DNA of 36,017 nt from Candidatus Omnitrophota bacterium. Its GTDB lineage: Bacteria > Hinthialibacterota > Hinthialibacteria > Hinthialibacterales > Hinthialibacteraceae. This document shows, one piece after another, positions 23,836 through 32,114 of the stretch (position 1 is its first letter; every line of letters starts with the position of its first letter). Location: contig QZKN01000016.1 of NCBI GenBank assembly GCA_003598175.1, positions 155,523 through 191,539 on the forward strand. Reading direction: 5' to 3'. The translations under genes and the position numbers were made by a program. A model generated the notes under the pieces. The model was not told the DNA's origin, did no database searches, and saw nothing but the letters and a program-made list of their open reading frames with translations.

Positions 23836-24954
23836 TTGGAACAGGAACGAAACGTACCAACGGCGGATTCCCATCCCGTCATCGTCGTCACCGGCGGCGG
23901 TACGGGCGGCCATTTATATCCGGCCCTGGCCGTCGCCGAGATGGTGCAACAACAAGGAGACGTTCAACTCCATTTTATCGGACTCCAAAAGGAGCGGGAT
24001 CAAAAAGAAGTGCAAACCCGCGGCATTCCCTTTCACGGCATTCGATTGGAGGGACTACGGCGGCGTTTTACTTTTACCAATATCCGAGCCGTGTTGTTGG
24101 CGCTGGTCGGTTTGATTCGGTGTCTATGGATTTTGAAATCCTTGGGAAAAGGAGTGGTTTTCGGCGTGGGCGGCTATGTCGCGGCGCCGGCGATGATGGC
24201 GGGACGAATTTTGGGGTGGACATTGGCGTTGCATGAACAAAACGCCGTGCCCGGCAGAGTGAATCGCTTCCTGGCTCGATGGTGCCATTGCATTTTCCTT
24301 ACGTTTGAAGATTCAAAGAACTATTTTGCCGGCATGGATTGCCGGATAACGGGAATGCCGGTTCGCACCCAGCTGGCCGCGCCGGCCACAGAAAAAAAAT
24401 CCCGCGTCCGCGATCAAAATCCGATGATTTTGGTGATCGGGGGAAGCCAAGGAGCTCGAAAACTCGTGGAAATCTGCATGGCGTCATTCCTGCAGGTACA
24501 AAAAACCGGACTTGAGTTTCGCGCCATCATTCAAACCGGCGAAGGCAATTTCGAGTGGGCGAAGACGCTCCCTGGCGCGGCGGGAATTACCTTGACGCCG
24601 TTTATCGAAAATATGGCCGCTATCTATTCGCAAACGGATTTGATCATCAGTCGCGCCGGCGCCGGCTCGTTGGCCGAGATTGCGCTGTGGGGACTTCCGT
24701 CCCTGCTGGTTCCCTACCCTTACGCCGCCGATGATCATCAGCGGATCAATGCGGAACAATTTGAAAAGGCCGGAGCATCCCACGTCATCCTGGAAAACGA
24801 CCTCGTTCCGGAACGGATCACCGCCATGGTGCGCGACCTTCTGGAACATCCGGACAAACGAGAAGACATGGGGAAACATGCAGCGGCGCTTGCCGTCAAA
24901 AACGCCTCCTCCTTGATTGCGGAGTCTCTGATGCAATTGTTGAAAGTGAAATAG
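23836..24954 (+). CDS. murG: UDP-GlcNAc:lipid I transferase MurG
   Basis: Adds GlcNAc to lipid I to give lipid II, on the cytoplasmic face of the membrane; 372 residues. Motifs: TGGGTGGHLYPALAVAE near the N-terminus, GVGGYVAAPAMMAG, LHEQNAVPGRVNR, the nucleotide-binding GGSQGARK and ISRAGAGSLAEIALWGLPS followed by PYAADDHQ. No ATG or GTG suits the N-terminus. TTG 23836 has GGAG 10 nt upstream and gives 13-17 residues before the first strand, as expected. The long open frame upstream (to 22798) is the shadow of ftsW. It starts 35 nt after ftsW and is separated from murC by a single base. Confidence 0.94.
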   Translation: MEQERNVPTADSHPVIVVTGGGTGGHLYPALAVAEMVQQQGDVQLHFIGLQKERDQKEVQTRGIPFHGIRLEGLRRRFTFTNIRAVLLALVGLIRCLWILKSLGKGVVFGVGGYVAAPAMMAGRILGWTLALHEQNAVPGRVNRFLARWCHCIFLTFEDSKNYFAGMDCRITGMPVRTQLAAPATEKKSRVRDQNPMILVIGGSQGARKLVEICMASFLQVQKTGLEFRAIIQTGEGNFEWAKTLPGAAGITLTPFIENMAAIYSQTDLIISRAGAGSLAEIALWGLPSLLVPYPYAADDHQRINAEQFEKAGASHVILENDLVPERITAMVRDLLEHPDKREDMGKHAAALAVKNASSLIAESLMQLLKVK

Positions 24955-24955
24955 A

Positions 24956-26365
24956 ATGAATAGGACCGATACGTTGAACCACATACGCCACATTTACCTG
25001 GTCGGGATTGCCGGCGTCGGCGTCAGCGCCCTGGTTCCGGCGCTGCTCGATCGTGGATTTATCGTATCCGGCTCCGATCCCGCTCGCAACGAGCTGACTG
25101 CCCGTCTCGAATCGCTGCCCATACAAATCGATCACGAACACCGCCCGGAGAATATCAGCGACGCCTCGTTGGTGGTCGCGTCGTCGGCGATTCCCGCGGA
25201 GAATCCGGAAATTCTGGCCGCTCGTTCACGCGGCATCCCCGTCTGGCCCCGCGCGCGGTTGCTCGCTTATCTCCTGCAGGATTCTCGCGGCATCGTGGTT
25301 GCCGGCGCACACGGTAAAACCACTGTGACCGCGATGATCACCCAGTTGTTGCTGGAAACCGGATTCGATCCGACCGCATTCATCGGCGGAGATTGCGCCT
25401 TCCTCGAAAGCAATGCGCGTGTGGGCAAAGGCGAATGGGCGGTGGCGGAAGGCGACGAAAGCGATGGCTCGTTTCTCTATTTGAAACCGGAAATCGCGGT
25501 GATCAACAATATCGATGCGGATCATCTCGATTTTTATCCGGACATCCACGCCATCGTGGAACGATTCACCACCTTTCTTGCCGGCGTGCGGGAAAACGGT
25601 TGGATCATCCATTCGGCCGATTGCGAGCATACGCGCACGATGTGTATTCCCGCCAATCGGCGTGTTTTGACCTACGGTTTTTCCACGGGCGCGGATGTTC
25701 AGGCCCTGAATTACATTTCCGACGAAGTGGAAAGCCGTTGCGACGTTCGTATTCAAGGAACGATGCAAGGAAAACTCCGTCACTCCTTATCCGGCCGAGC
25801 CAATATGCATAATGCATTGGCGGCCGTCAGCGTGGGGATCACTCTCGGGCTTCCGTTTGAACAAATCGCGGACGCGCTGAGAAAATTCATCGGCGTGAAA
25901 CGCAGGATGCAACAAAAAGGCGTTATGCATGGAATCACCGTGATCGATGATTACGCCCATCATCCGACAGAAATTCTTGCCGCCATCGAAGCCTTGCGCG
26001 AGCGCTATTCCCGGCGGCTGATCGGTATCTTTCAACCCCATCTCTATTCCCGTACGATCAAATTGCGGGAAGAATTCGGCCGCGCGTTTACCGGCCTGGA
26101 TTTGTTGGTTCTCACCGACATCTATCCCGCTCGAGAAAAACCGATACCGGGAGTGAGCGGAGAAACAGTGATGGCATCGGTTCGTAAAAATCGGATTCCC
26201 GTGGTCTATATTCCCAAACCGGATGAAATTCCCGTTTTTTTGGAGAACATCACCCAGGAGGGAGATGTCGTCATCACGATCGGCGCCGGCGACGTATGGA
26301 AAATAGGAGAACAATTCCTGCAAATCACGAATGAGAGAAAGGGGGGAAAAAGCGATGTCGCCTAA
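24956..26365 (+). CDS. murC: UDP-MurNAc:L-alanine ligase MurC
   Basis: Adds L-alanine to UDP-MurNAc, the first amino-acid step of peptidoglycan precursor synthesis; 469 residues, normal size. Motifs: N-terminal dinucleotide-fold-like YLVGIAGVGVSALVPALLDRG, ATP-binding GAHGKTTVTAM (about residue 117), AEGDESDGSFL, NIDADHLDFY and DDYAHHPTEI with FQPHLYSR in the C-terminal domain. The usual GIGGxGM reads GIAGVGVS here. ATG 24956 lies one base after the murG stop. It overlaps ftsQ by 11 nt. In most clusters murB and ddl would come next; neither is present, and MurC is not fused to MurB or Ddl because its C-terminus ends at the normal place. Confidence 0.96.
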   Translation: MNRTDTLNHIRHIYLVGIAGVGVSALVPALLDRGFIVSGSDPARNELTARLESLPIQIDHEHRPENISDASLVVASSAIPAENPEILAARSRGIPVWPRARLLAYLLQDSRGIVVAGAHGKTTVTAMITQLLLETGFDPTAFIGGDCAFLESNARVGKGEWAVAEGDESDGSFLYLKPEIAVINNIDADHLDFYPDIHAIVERFTTFLAGVRENGWIIHSADCEHTRTMCIPANRRVLTYGFSTGADVQALNYISDEVESRCDVRIQGTMQGKLRHSLSGRANMHNALAAVSVGITLGLPFEQIADALRKFIGVKRRMQQKGVMHGITVIDDYAHHPTEILAAIEALRERYSRRLIGIFQPHLYSRTIKLREEFGRAFTGLDLLVLTDIYPAREKPIPGVSGETVMASVRKNRIPVVYIPKPDEIPVFLENITQEGDVVITIGAGDVWKIGEQFLQITNERKGGKSDVA

Positions 26366-27263
26366 ACTCCCAATTATTGTGAATTCCATCCAGTACGCTT
26401 TCCGCTACTCCTGTCGGATTTTATTGTTGGCGGCCATGATCGCCGGCGGCATCCTGTTCGGGGTGGATTTGTTTCGCTTCATGGTCAATTCTTCCGATTT
26501 CACCGTACAGGAAATCACGGTGTTCGGCAATAAACGAATCGACGAAGGCTCGATTCTGGCTCTGGCCGGAATCGTTCCCGGAACAAATATTTGGCTGGTG
26601 AATCTGGAAGCGCTTGCCAAACAGTTGGAATCGCATCCGAGAATTCGCCGCGTCGGGATTCAACGAATCCCGCCTCGTCGCATCCATATTCTGATCGACG
26701 AACGCACGCCCCTGGTTTTCATCTTAAATCCGGAAAATAACATGCTATACGGTCTGGATGCGGATGGAGTCATGCTGCCCCCTATCATGGGCAATGAACA
26801 CAGCAAACAAAATCCGGAGCGACAGGACGAAGACATCCGGCTCGTTCTTTCTCAGCCGATTATGAGCGGCGATCTGGCCGTTACTTTTGAACCCGGCGCG
26901 AAAGTGACCGATGCGAAAATTCTGGAAGGCTTGCGACTGCTGCAACGACTAGAATTTTCGGATTCCGCCATGTTCGGCGACATCGCGGAAGCGGAATGGC
27001 AGAGCAGCGGCAATTTCGTTCTTCATTTTCGCCGCAGAATCGGCGTCGCGATTCTGCGGGATCTGGGTTCTCCGGAAATCGAAAAAAAGTTCAAGGCGTT
27101 TTGGAATCTCTTGGAAACAAAAAATTTAAGGGCGATATATGTGGACGCCCGATTTCCTTATCATGGATTTGCGGTTCGTTGGGATGAAAGCGACGGAGCG
27201 CAATGGAGAAACCTATACCACAGCGACACAACTCTATTATCTCAAGCGGAACGGGTGAAGTAA
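26355..27263 (+). CDS. ftsQ: Cell-division protein FtsQ (POTRA domain)
   Basis: A bitopic divisome protein that links FtsL/FtsB to the septal machinery; 302 residues. A membrane segment (about residues 20-40) is followed by a POTRA domain (about 47-120: FTVQEITVFGNKRIDEGSIL...PGTNIWLVNLEALAKQLESHPRIRRVGIQRIPPRRIHILIDER). A beta-rich FtsQ/DivIB domain follows (YGLDADGVMLPP...). A run of Gs at 26340-26345 precedes ATG 26355; an ATG at 26331 is also in frame, inside murC. The sequence is divergent, but order (murC-ftsQ-ftsA) and domain layout agree. A roughly 15-residue polar stretch, GNEHSKQNPERQDED, may be an insertion. It overlaps ftsA by one base (TAATG). Confidence 0.9.
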   Translation: MSPKLPIIVNSIQYAFRYSCRILLLAAMIAGGILFGVDLFRFMVNSSDFTVQEITVFGNKRIDEGSILALAGIVPGTNIWLVNLEALAKQLESHPRIRRVGIQRIPPRRIHILIDERTPLVFILNPENNMLYGLDADGVMLPPIMGNEHSKQNPERQDEDIRLVLSQPIMSGDLAVTFEPGAKVTDAKILEGLRLLQRLEFSDSAMFGDIAEAEWQSSGNFVLHFRRRIGVAILRDLGSPEIEKKFKAFWNLLETKNLRAIYVDARFPYHGFAVRWDESDGAQWRNLYHSDTTLLSQAERVK

Positions 27264-28501
27264 TGAAACGTGCGGTAAACAAGGATTATTTGCTTGCCAT
27301 TGATGTCGGCACAACCAAAATCTGCGTGGTGGCGGCCAGACGCAACGAACGCAAAGCAATCGAAGTACTCGGCGTCGGCATCCATCCCTGCTCGGGATTA
27401 TCCGCCAATGGCATTGTGGATTTGGATGAAATTGTCGAATCGATCACCAAAGCGGCGCGCAAGGCGCTCAGCCAGGCGCCTGGCGTGGATATCCATCACG
27501 CCTTTGTCGGGATTACCGGAAGTTTCATTCAAAGTCAAAACACCGTAGGTTCGCTGGTCCTGTCCACGCACGGCCGCTCGGTGAATCAGAACGATGTCGA
27601 ACTTAGCATCAACGGCGCCGTCAACAAAACTGTGCCGAAGGATTGCCTCGTGTTACATGCAATTCCCCGCTGGTTTCGCTTGGACGATACCCCTTATATT
27701 CGCGACCCGATCGGGATGGAAGGCAGCATGCTTGAAGTGGATATTCACCTGATCATCGGTCGGCAAACCATCCTGAAAAATTTAAAACGATGCGTCACCA
27801 TGGCCGGATTTACCGTCGAAGAACTGGTTTCGCAGTCCATCGCCGCCAGCGAATCGGTGTTGACGGAGGAAGAAAAAAAATCCGGCGTCGCGCTGGTGGA
27901 CATCGGCGGGGAAACCACTTCGCTCCTGGTGTATTTCGAAGGCAGTATTTATCACAGCGAAACATTGGAAATCGGCGGAGAATTCATCACACGGGATATC
28001 AATCATTATTTCCAAACGCCCATGGAAAATGCGGAAAACCTGAAAAAATATTCCGGCTCCTCCTTTTCCGAATCCGTGGATCCGGAGGAAATGTTGGAAG
28101 TGATTCGATTCAAAAATCGCCGCACCATCGTCGTCAAAAAACGGCTTCTCAGCCAGGTCATCGAAGCGCGCGTGGAACAAATACTCGAAGAAGTCATGCG
28201 CGTCTTGCGAGCGCGCGATTTGTTGGGAATGCTATTTGCCGGCATTGTGTTGACCGGCGGCACCGCCTTGATGGATGGGATACGGGATAAAGCAAAAAAA
28301 ATGGTGAAACGGGATATCCACATCGGGTATCCCAACGGCGTCGTCGGCCACGAGACGATCATTTCCAGTCCGATTTACACGTCGGTGATCGGACTGCTGC
28401 ATTATGGATTTGAACGACGGGATGCGCATCTGGAAATGTATGGAACCGGCATGAAACGCTTTCTGCAAAGGACGATTCGATGGATACAGGAACGCTTTTA
28501 A
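27263..28501 (+). CDS. ftsA: Cell-division protein FtsA (actin-like)
   Basis: An actin-like ATPase that tethers FtsZ filaments to the membrane; 412 residues. Phosphate-1 motif AIDVGTTKICVV, the SHS2/1C-type segment HHAFVGITGSFIQSQN, phosphate-2 ALVDIGGETTSLLVYFEGSI and the adenosine-binding IVLTGGTALMDGI are present. The C-terminus GTGMKRFLQRTIRWIQERF is an amphipathic membrane-targeting helix. ATG 27263 shares a base with the ftsQ stop; the open frame extends upstream to 27203 but into ftsQ. No clear binding site, so re-initiation after ftsQ is likely. A 271-bp gap separates it from ftsZ, wider than usual. Confidence 0.96.
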   Translation: MKRAVNKDYLLAIDVGTTKICVVAARRNERKAIEVLGVGIHPCSGLSANGIVDLDEIVESITKAARKALSQAPGVDIHHAFVGITGSFIQSQNTVGSLVLSTHGRSVNQNDVELSINGAVNKTVPKDCLVLHAIPRWFRLDDTPYIRDPIGMEGSMLEVDIHLIIGRQTILKNLKRCVTMAGFTVEELVSQSIAASESVLTEEEKKSGVALVDIGGETTSLLVYFEGSIYHSETLEIGGEFITRDINHYFQTPMENAENLKKYSGSSFSESVDPEEMLEVIRFKNRRTIVVKKRLLSQVIEARVEQILEEVMRVLRARDLLGMLFAGIVLTGGTALMDGIRDKAKKMVKRDIHIGYPNGVVGHETIISSPIYTSVIGLLHYGFERRDAHLEMYGTGMKRFLQRTIRWIQERF

Positions 28502-28772
28502 CGCCATCCGGCCCGTTGAAACGACTCCCGATTCGGTTCGCAGCAACCCGGCGTTTCCGAAATCCAACACGCTCGTCTGCGTCCGATCGGCGATACCGGC
28601 CGCCCCGCATCATTTCGTCGATTCCTGTTCCGGAGCCGGCGTTGGCGCGCGATGGACCTGCGTGTCGGATATCGAACACGACGAATTCGCCCGGCAACCG
28701 AGCAGCGAATAATTTTAAGAATGTAAATTAAATAAATATTAGCAATCTTCAAATAAAAAAGGAGAATAAACC
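28502..28772. other. ftsA-ftsZ intergenic spacer
   Basis: The first 210 bp are GC-rich and contain an 83-codon open frame (28480-28731) that begins inside ftsA and encodes an Arg/Pro-rich product with no family resemblance, probably chance. The last 60 bp (28712-28772) switch abruptly to AT-rich sequence and end in AAAAAAGGAG, the ftsZ binding site. A separate ftsZ promoter in the AT-rich part is likely, but no -35/-10 pair stands out. Confidence 0.4.
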
Positions 28773-30104
28773 ATGAATATCGAATTGACCGGTGATTTCG
28801 ATCACGACGATGACCGAGACAGGATGGAGCAAGGGAGATTTGACATGATTGAATTGGCAGACAATTTACAACCGGATTTGGTGCGGGATGGTCCGAAAAT
28901 AACGGTCGTGGGTGTGGGCGGCGGCGGCAGCAATGCCGTCGATTCCATGCAGGACGGGTCGTTGGACGGCGTTGAATTTATCGTGATCAACACCGACATC
29001 CAGGCGCTGCACCGCGCGCGAACGCCGCGAAAAATTCACATCGGCAAAAGCATCACAAAAGGCCTGGGGACCGGCGCGAATCCCGTTCTGGGGGAACAGG
29101 CCGCCAACGAAGACCGGGATTTGCTGCGCTCCGAATTGGAGGGCGCTGATTTGGTGTTTGTCACGGCGGGCCTCGGAGGCGGCACCGGAACCGGCGCGTC
29201 CTCCGTCATCGCGGACGTGGTCAAGGAACTGGGCGCTCTCAGCGTGGCGATCACCACCAAACCCTTCGATTTTGAAGGCACCATCCGCCGCAATCACGCG
29301 GAAAAAGGACAACAAATCTTACGAAAAAAAGTGGATACGCTGATCACGGTTCCCAACCAACGCCTGATCACCGTCGTCGATGAAAACACGACGCTCATCG
29401 AGGCTTTCAAGGTGGCCGATTCCGTCTTGAAGCAATGCGTCCAGTCCATCTCCGATCTCATCACCCGCCCCGGTTTGATCAATCTGGACTTCGCCGACAT
29501 CAAGGCCATCATGGATACCGCCGGCGGAGCGGTCATGGGCGTCGGATACGGGCAAGGACCGGACCGCGCCGACGAAGCCTTCAAACAAGCGTCGAGCAGT
29601 CCGCTGATGGAGGAGCAGGTCATCCAAGGCGCCAAGGGAATTTTGATCAACATCACCTGCGGGCCGGATATCAAACTGTTGGAAATCGACAAATCCATCA
29701 CCAAGCACGTGCGCGAAAAAGCGGACGGAGACGCCAACATCATCTTTGGCGTGGTCATTTCTCCGCAAATGCAGGAAGAAATGAAAGTCACGATTCTGGC
29801 AACCGGCGCCAATCAGCACGACAAGCGCGAATTTGCCAAACAACGGCAGGAAGAACGCCCCTCGCTGCAGGATCGGCGGCATACGTTGAAAACTCCATTG
29901 CCGTATGTAGAAAAGAAAGGTCTTAGTGAAACGGTCGAAGGCGACGGCGAAGATCTGGGCGAACTGGTCTTTGCCGAAAAAGCCGGCGCCTCGCCGTTTT
30001 CATCCTCGGCTTCCTCCGCGAAGTCGCGTTTCGATTCCGGCAAAACCAATTTGCCGCAGATGTCCAAATCCCTTTTCAGCAATCTGAAAAAAGAACGGCC
30101 ATAA
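28773..30104 (+). CDS. ftsZ: Cell-division GTPase FtsZ
   Basis: The tubulin-like GTPase forming the division ring; 443 residues. The GTPase core begins at residue 41 (PKITVVGVGGGGSNAV), with NTDIQAL, the tubulin signature GLGGGTGTGAS and the T7-loop region NLDFADIKAIM. Ahead of it is a 40-residue acidic extension (MNIELTGDFDHDDDRDR...). The C-terminal linker (about residues 350-430) is polar. The final peptide, SKSLFSNLKKERP, does not look like the usual FtsA/ZipA-binding 'DIPxFLRR' tail, though F-x-x-L-K-K may correspond. Two starts are plausible: ATG 28773 after AAAAAAGGAG (8 nt), used here, and in-frame ATG 28845 after AAGGGAG (7 nt), which would remove 24 residues. It closes the dcw cluster. 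Confidence 0.96.
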   Translation: MNIELTGDFDHDDDRDRMEQGRFDMIELADNLQPDLVRDGPKITVVGVGGGGSNAVDSMQDGSLDGVEFIVINTDIQALHRARTPRKIHIGKSITKGLGTGANPVLGEQAANEDRDLLRSELEGADLVFVTAGLGGGTGTGASSVIADVVKELGALSVAITTKPFDFEGTIRRNHAEKGQQILRKKVDTLITVPNQRLITVVDENTTLIEAFKVADSVLKQCVQSISDLITRPGLINLDFADIKAIMDTAGGAVMGVGYGQGPDRADEAFKQASSSPLMEEQVIQGAKGILINITCGPDIKLLEIDKSITKHVREKADGDANIIFGVVISPQMQEEMKVTILATGANQHDKREFAKQRQEERPSLQDRRHTLKTPLPYVEKKGLSETVEGDGEDLGELVFAEKAGASPFSSSASSAKSRFDSGKTNLPQMSKSLFSNLKKERP

Positions 30105-30135
30105 ACGAGTTTTCATTGTATATGATTGAAATTAC

Positions 30136-30222
30136 GGGGGCAGGTTACGATAGGGAAAGACAAGATATGCACGGACGATACTCCTTTCTGTTTTGATTCA
30201 TGAATAGGGTAACCTGTCCCCC
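30136..30222. repeat. Inverted repeat after ftsZ, same family as 58-113
   Basis: GGGGGCAGGTTAC (30136-30148) is complementary to GTAACCTGTCCCCC (30209-30222) with one bulged base, spaced by 60 bp of unrelated sequence. The GGGGCAGGTT core is shared with the hairpin at 58-113. It lies between ftsZ and the glycosyltransferase genes and may separate the two transcription units. A terminator role is possible, but no T-run follows directly. Confidence 0.65.
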
Positions 30223-30260
30223 TCCCCTTTCACACTTTTTTGCGTAATCATACAAGAATC

Positions 30261-32102
30261 ATGAACGATGCGTGGATTCCCCTCAAATCCCTACAAACGC
30301 CGGTTCTGCAACAGAATCTTTCTTACGTATCGGTGATGTATTCGGACTTGTTCGGATTGATGCACGAGTGCGCCGCATCCGCCGATCTTCTCTTTCAAAA
30401 AAGAGAAAACCTGATCGCCTGTAAAACCAACGAAGCGATGGCACAGTGGATTTTTGGCAAGGAAAGTCCGCAACAAGAGTTGGCAGCCATTCGGCGGGAA
30501 TGGGAAACGCATCGTTCGCAAAACGATCTCATCGTCTTGCTCGGCAACGCGATCGGCTATGCTCTCGCCGTTGTGCTGCCCGCATTGCTGAACGACATGC
30601 AGTTGCGAATTCTCGTCGTCGAACCGCAAGCGGCGCGCATTCGCGCTTGTTTTTCCCTGCTGGATTTGCGAGCGGCGCTGGATACGGGACGCCTGCACTT
30701 TGCCGTACACGAACCGAACCTGGCAGGCGTCTTTTCCGCCATTCGCCAATTCAATTTATGGAACGCAAAACGCCCCATGCTGTACGTTTCGCCGGAAATG
30801 CGTTCCGCCGAGGATACGCATTCCTTTGCGCAACAGTATGTGGAACAAAGCCTTCATCAATGCCATCAACGCCGGGAGCAAATCACGCGATTAAAACAGC
30901 ATTCGCAATCACGCGACCACAACACCATTCAAAAAATCGTATTGATCGACTGCTGGCCGGGAGCGCCCGGCAGCGCCCACATCGCCGCCATTCATCACGC
31001 CTTGCAGCGACGAACCGTCGAAACCACGATTTTTCCATTGAACCGCTATCGCATCGACGCGCGGGAAGAGGAATATCGCCGCCTGATTGAGCCGTCGCTT
31101 CTTTCTCTACTCGATTCGTTTCAGCCGGACATGATCGTCAGTTATGGGTATCACGCGCCCAAATTCATCGCGGAAGAAATCTATCAGGCCGCTGAGATCG
31201 TATGGCTGCAGGCGGTTTCGAATATCGCTTATCACGATACCCGCTATTACCCCGGCGAACATACCGCCCTGATTGAACGCAACCTGATCCCCTATTTCAC
31301 GAAACGAGGCGCGCCGCACGCCTTTTTTGTTCCACTGATGGCGGATTATGTTTCCCCTCAGCCCACGCTGACGAACCGACGTATCCCCATCGTCTTCGTC
31401 GGCAATTCGCTGGGATTGTCGCCGCAGGCCGTGCAACAATTTCGACGGCGATGGACCGGCCGTGATCAATTGCTCCATTCTATCAATGCCGCCGAACACG
31501 CGCTCGGCCGTTTCGATACCCGGCAAAATCTTTATGACTATTTAAGCGATCATCCTCTTCCTCAAATCCACACAGAGGAAGAGGAATACGTCATTTTTCG
31601 TTACCTTTTATGTCAAGGATCGGCGTTCCGCCGCCGCAAACTGCTGGAAAAAATCGCTCCATTGGGTTTGGGCATATGGGGTGGAGACTGGCCGGGTTAC
31701 TTACCGCCGGATTCTCCGCTGCAACGATGTTTAAAAGGGCATCTGCCCATGCAGGAAGAGCCGAAAATTTTTTCATTCGGAAACATCTTCGTCAACATAC
31801 AATCCATCGGCCACGTGACCGGCCCCAACATGCGGTTCTTCAACGTGCCCGGCATGGGCGGTTTTCAAATCAGCGACGGGCATTTTTCCGATTATCTGCA
31901 AGCGGATCGCGAAACCGTGTATTATGAGAGTGAAGAGGAATTTTTGGAAAAAGTACGCTATTATTTACATCATCCAAATGAGGCGGACGAGATTCGCGCG
32001 CGCGCCCATGCCCGCGTCCTTCGTGATTGGACCTATGATCGCTGGGTCGCGTGGGTAAGCGATGAATTACATCTCGTCCTGCCCGATCAAACGGCTCAAT
32101 AA
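30261..32102 (+). CDS. Putative glycosyltransferase, Maf/DUF115-like N-terminus plus CgeB-like C-terminus
   Basis: A 613-residue protein. Around residues 90-160 the sequence (VLLGNAIGYAL...LRILVVEPQAARIRACFSLLDL) resembles the core of flagellin-glycosylation Maf/DUF115 proteins. The C-terminal third (about residues 400-600) resembles the CgeB-type glycosyltransferase domain: PIVFVGNSLG, then IFVNIQSIGHVTGPNMRFFNVPGMGG, and ESEEEFLEKVRYYLHHPNEADEIRARAHARVL. A middle GT-B-like Rossmann segment (IVLIDCWPGAPGS...MIVSYGY) fits a DUF3880-like region. No signal peptide or membrane segment, so cytoplasmic modification of a protein or surface sugar is likely; acceptor and donor are unknown. ATG 30261 is 21 nt inside an open frame from TTG 30240; neither has a strong binding site. 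It is followed after 12 nt by a gene with the same layout. Confidence 0.7.
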   Translation: MNDAWIPLKSLQTPVLQQNLSYVSVMYSDLFGLMHECAASADLLFQKRENLIACKTNEAMAQWIFGKESPQQELAAIRREWETHRSQNDLIVLLGNAIGYALAVVLPALLNDMQLRILVVEPQAARIRACFSLLDLRAALDTGRLHFAVHEPNLAGVFSAIRQFNLWNAKRPMLYVSPEMRSAEDTHSFAQQYVEQSLHQCHQRREQITRLKQHSQSRDHNTIQKIVLIDCWPGAPGSAHIAAIHHALQRRTVETTIFPLNRYRIDAREEEYRRLIEPSLLSLLDSFQPDMIVSYGYHAPKFIAEEIYQAAEIVWLQAVSNIAYHDTRYYPGEHTALIERNLIPYFTKRGAPHAFFVPLMADYVSPQPTLTNRRIPIVFVGNSLGLSPQAVQQFRRRWTGRDQLLHSINAAEHALGRFDTRQNLYDYLSDHPLPQIHTEEEEYVIFRYLLCQGSAFRRRKLLEKIAPLGLGIWGGDWPGYLPPDSPLQRCLKGHLPMQEEPKIFSFGNIFVNIQSIGHVTGPNMRFFNVPGMGGFQISDGHFSDYLQADRETVYYESEEEFLEKVRYYLHHPNEADEIRARAHARVLRDWTYDRWVAWVSDELHLVLPDQTAQ

Positions 32103-32114
32103 TCGTATATTCCC

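Noticed and set aside
28480-28731. 83-codon Arg/Pro-rich ORF between ftsA and ftsZ
   Set aside because: Starts inside ftsA, low-complexity composition, no recognised domain; described only as part of the spacer.
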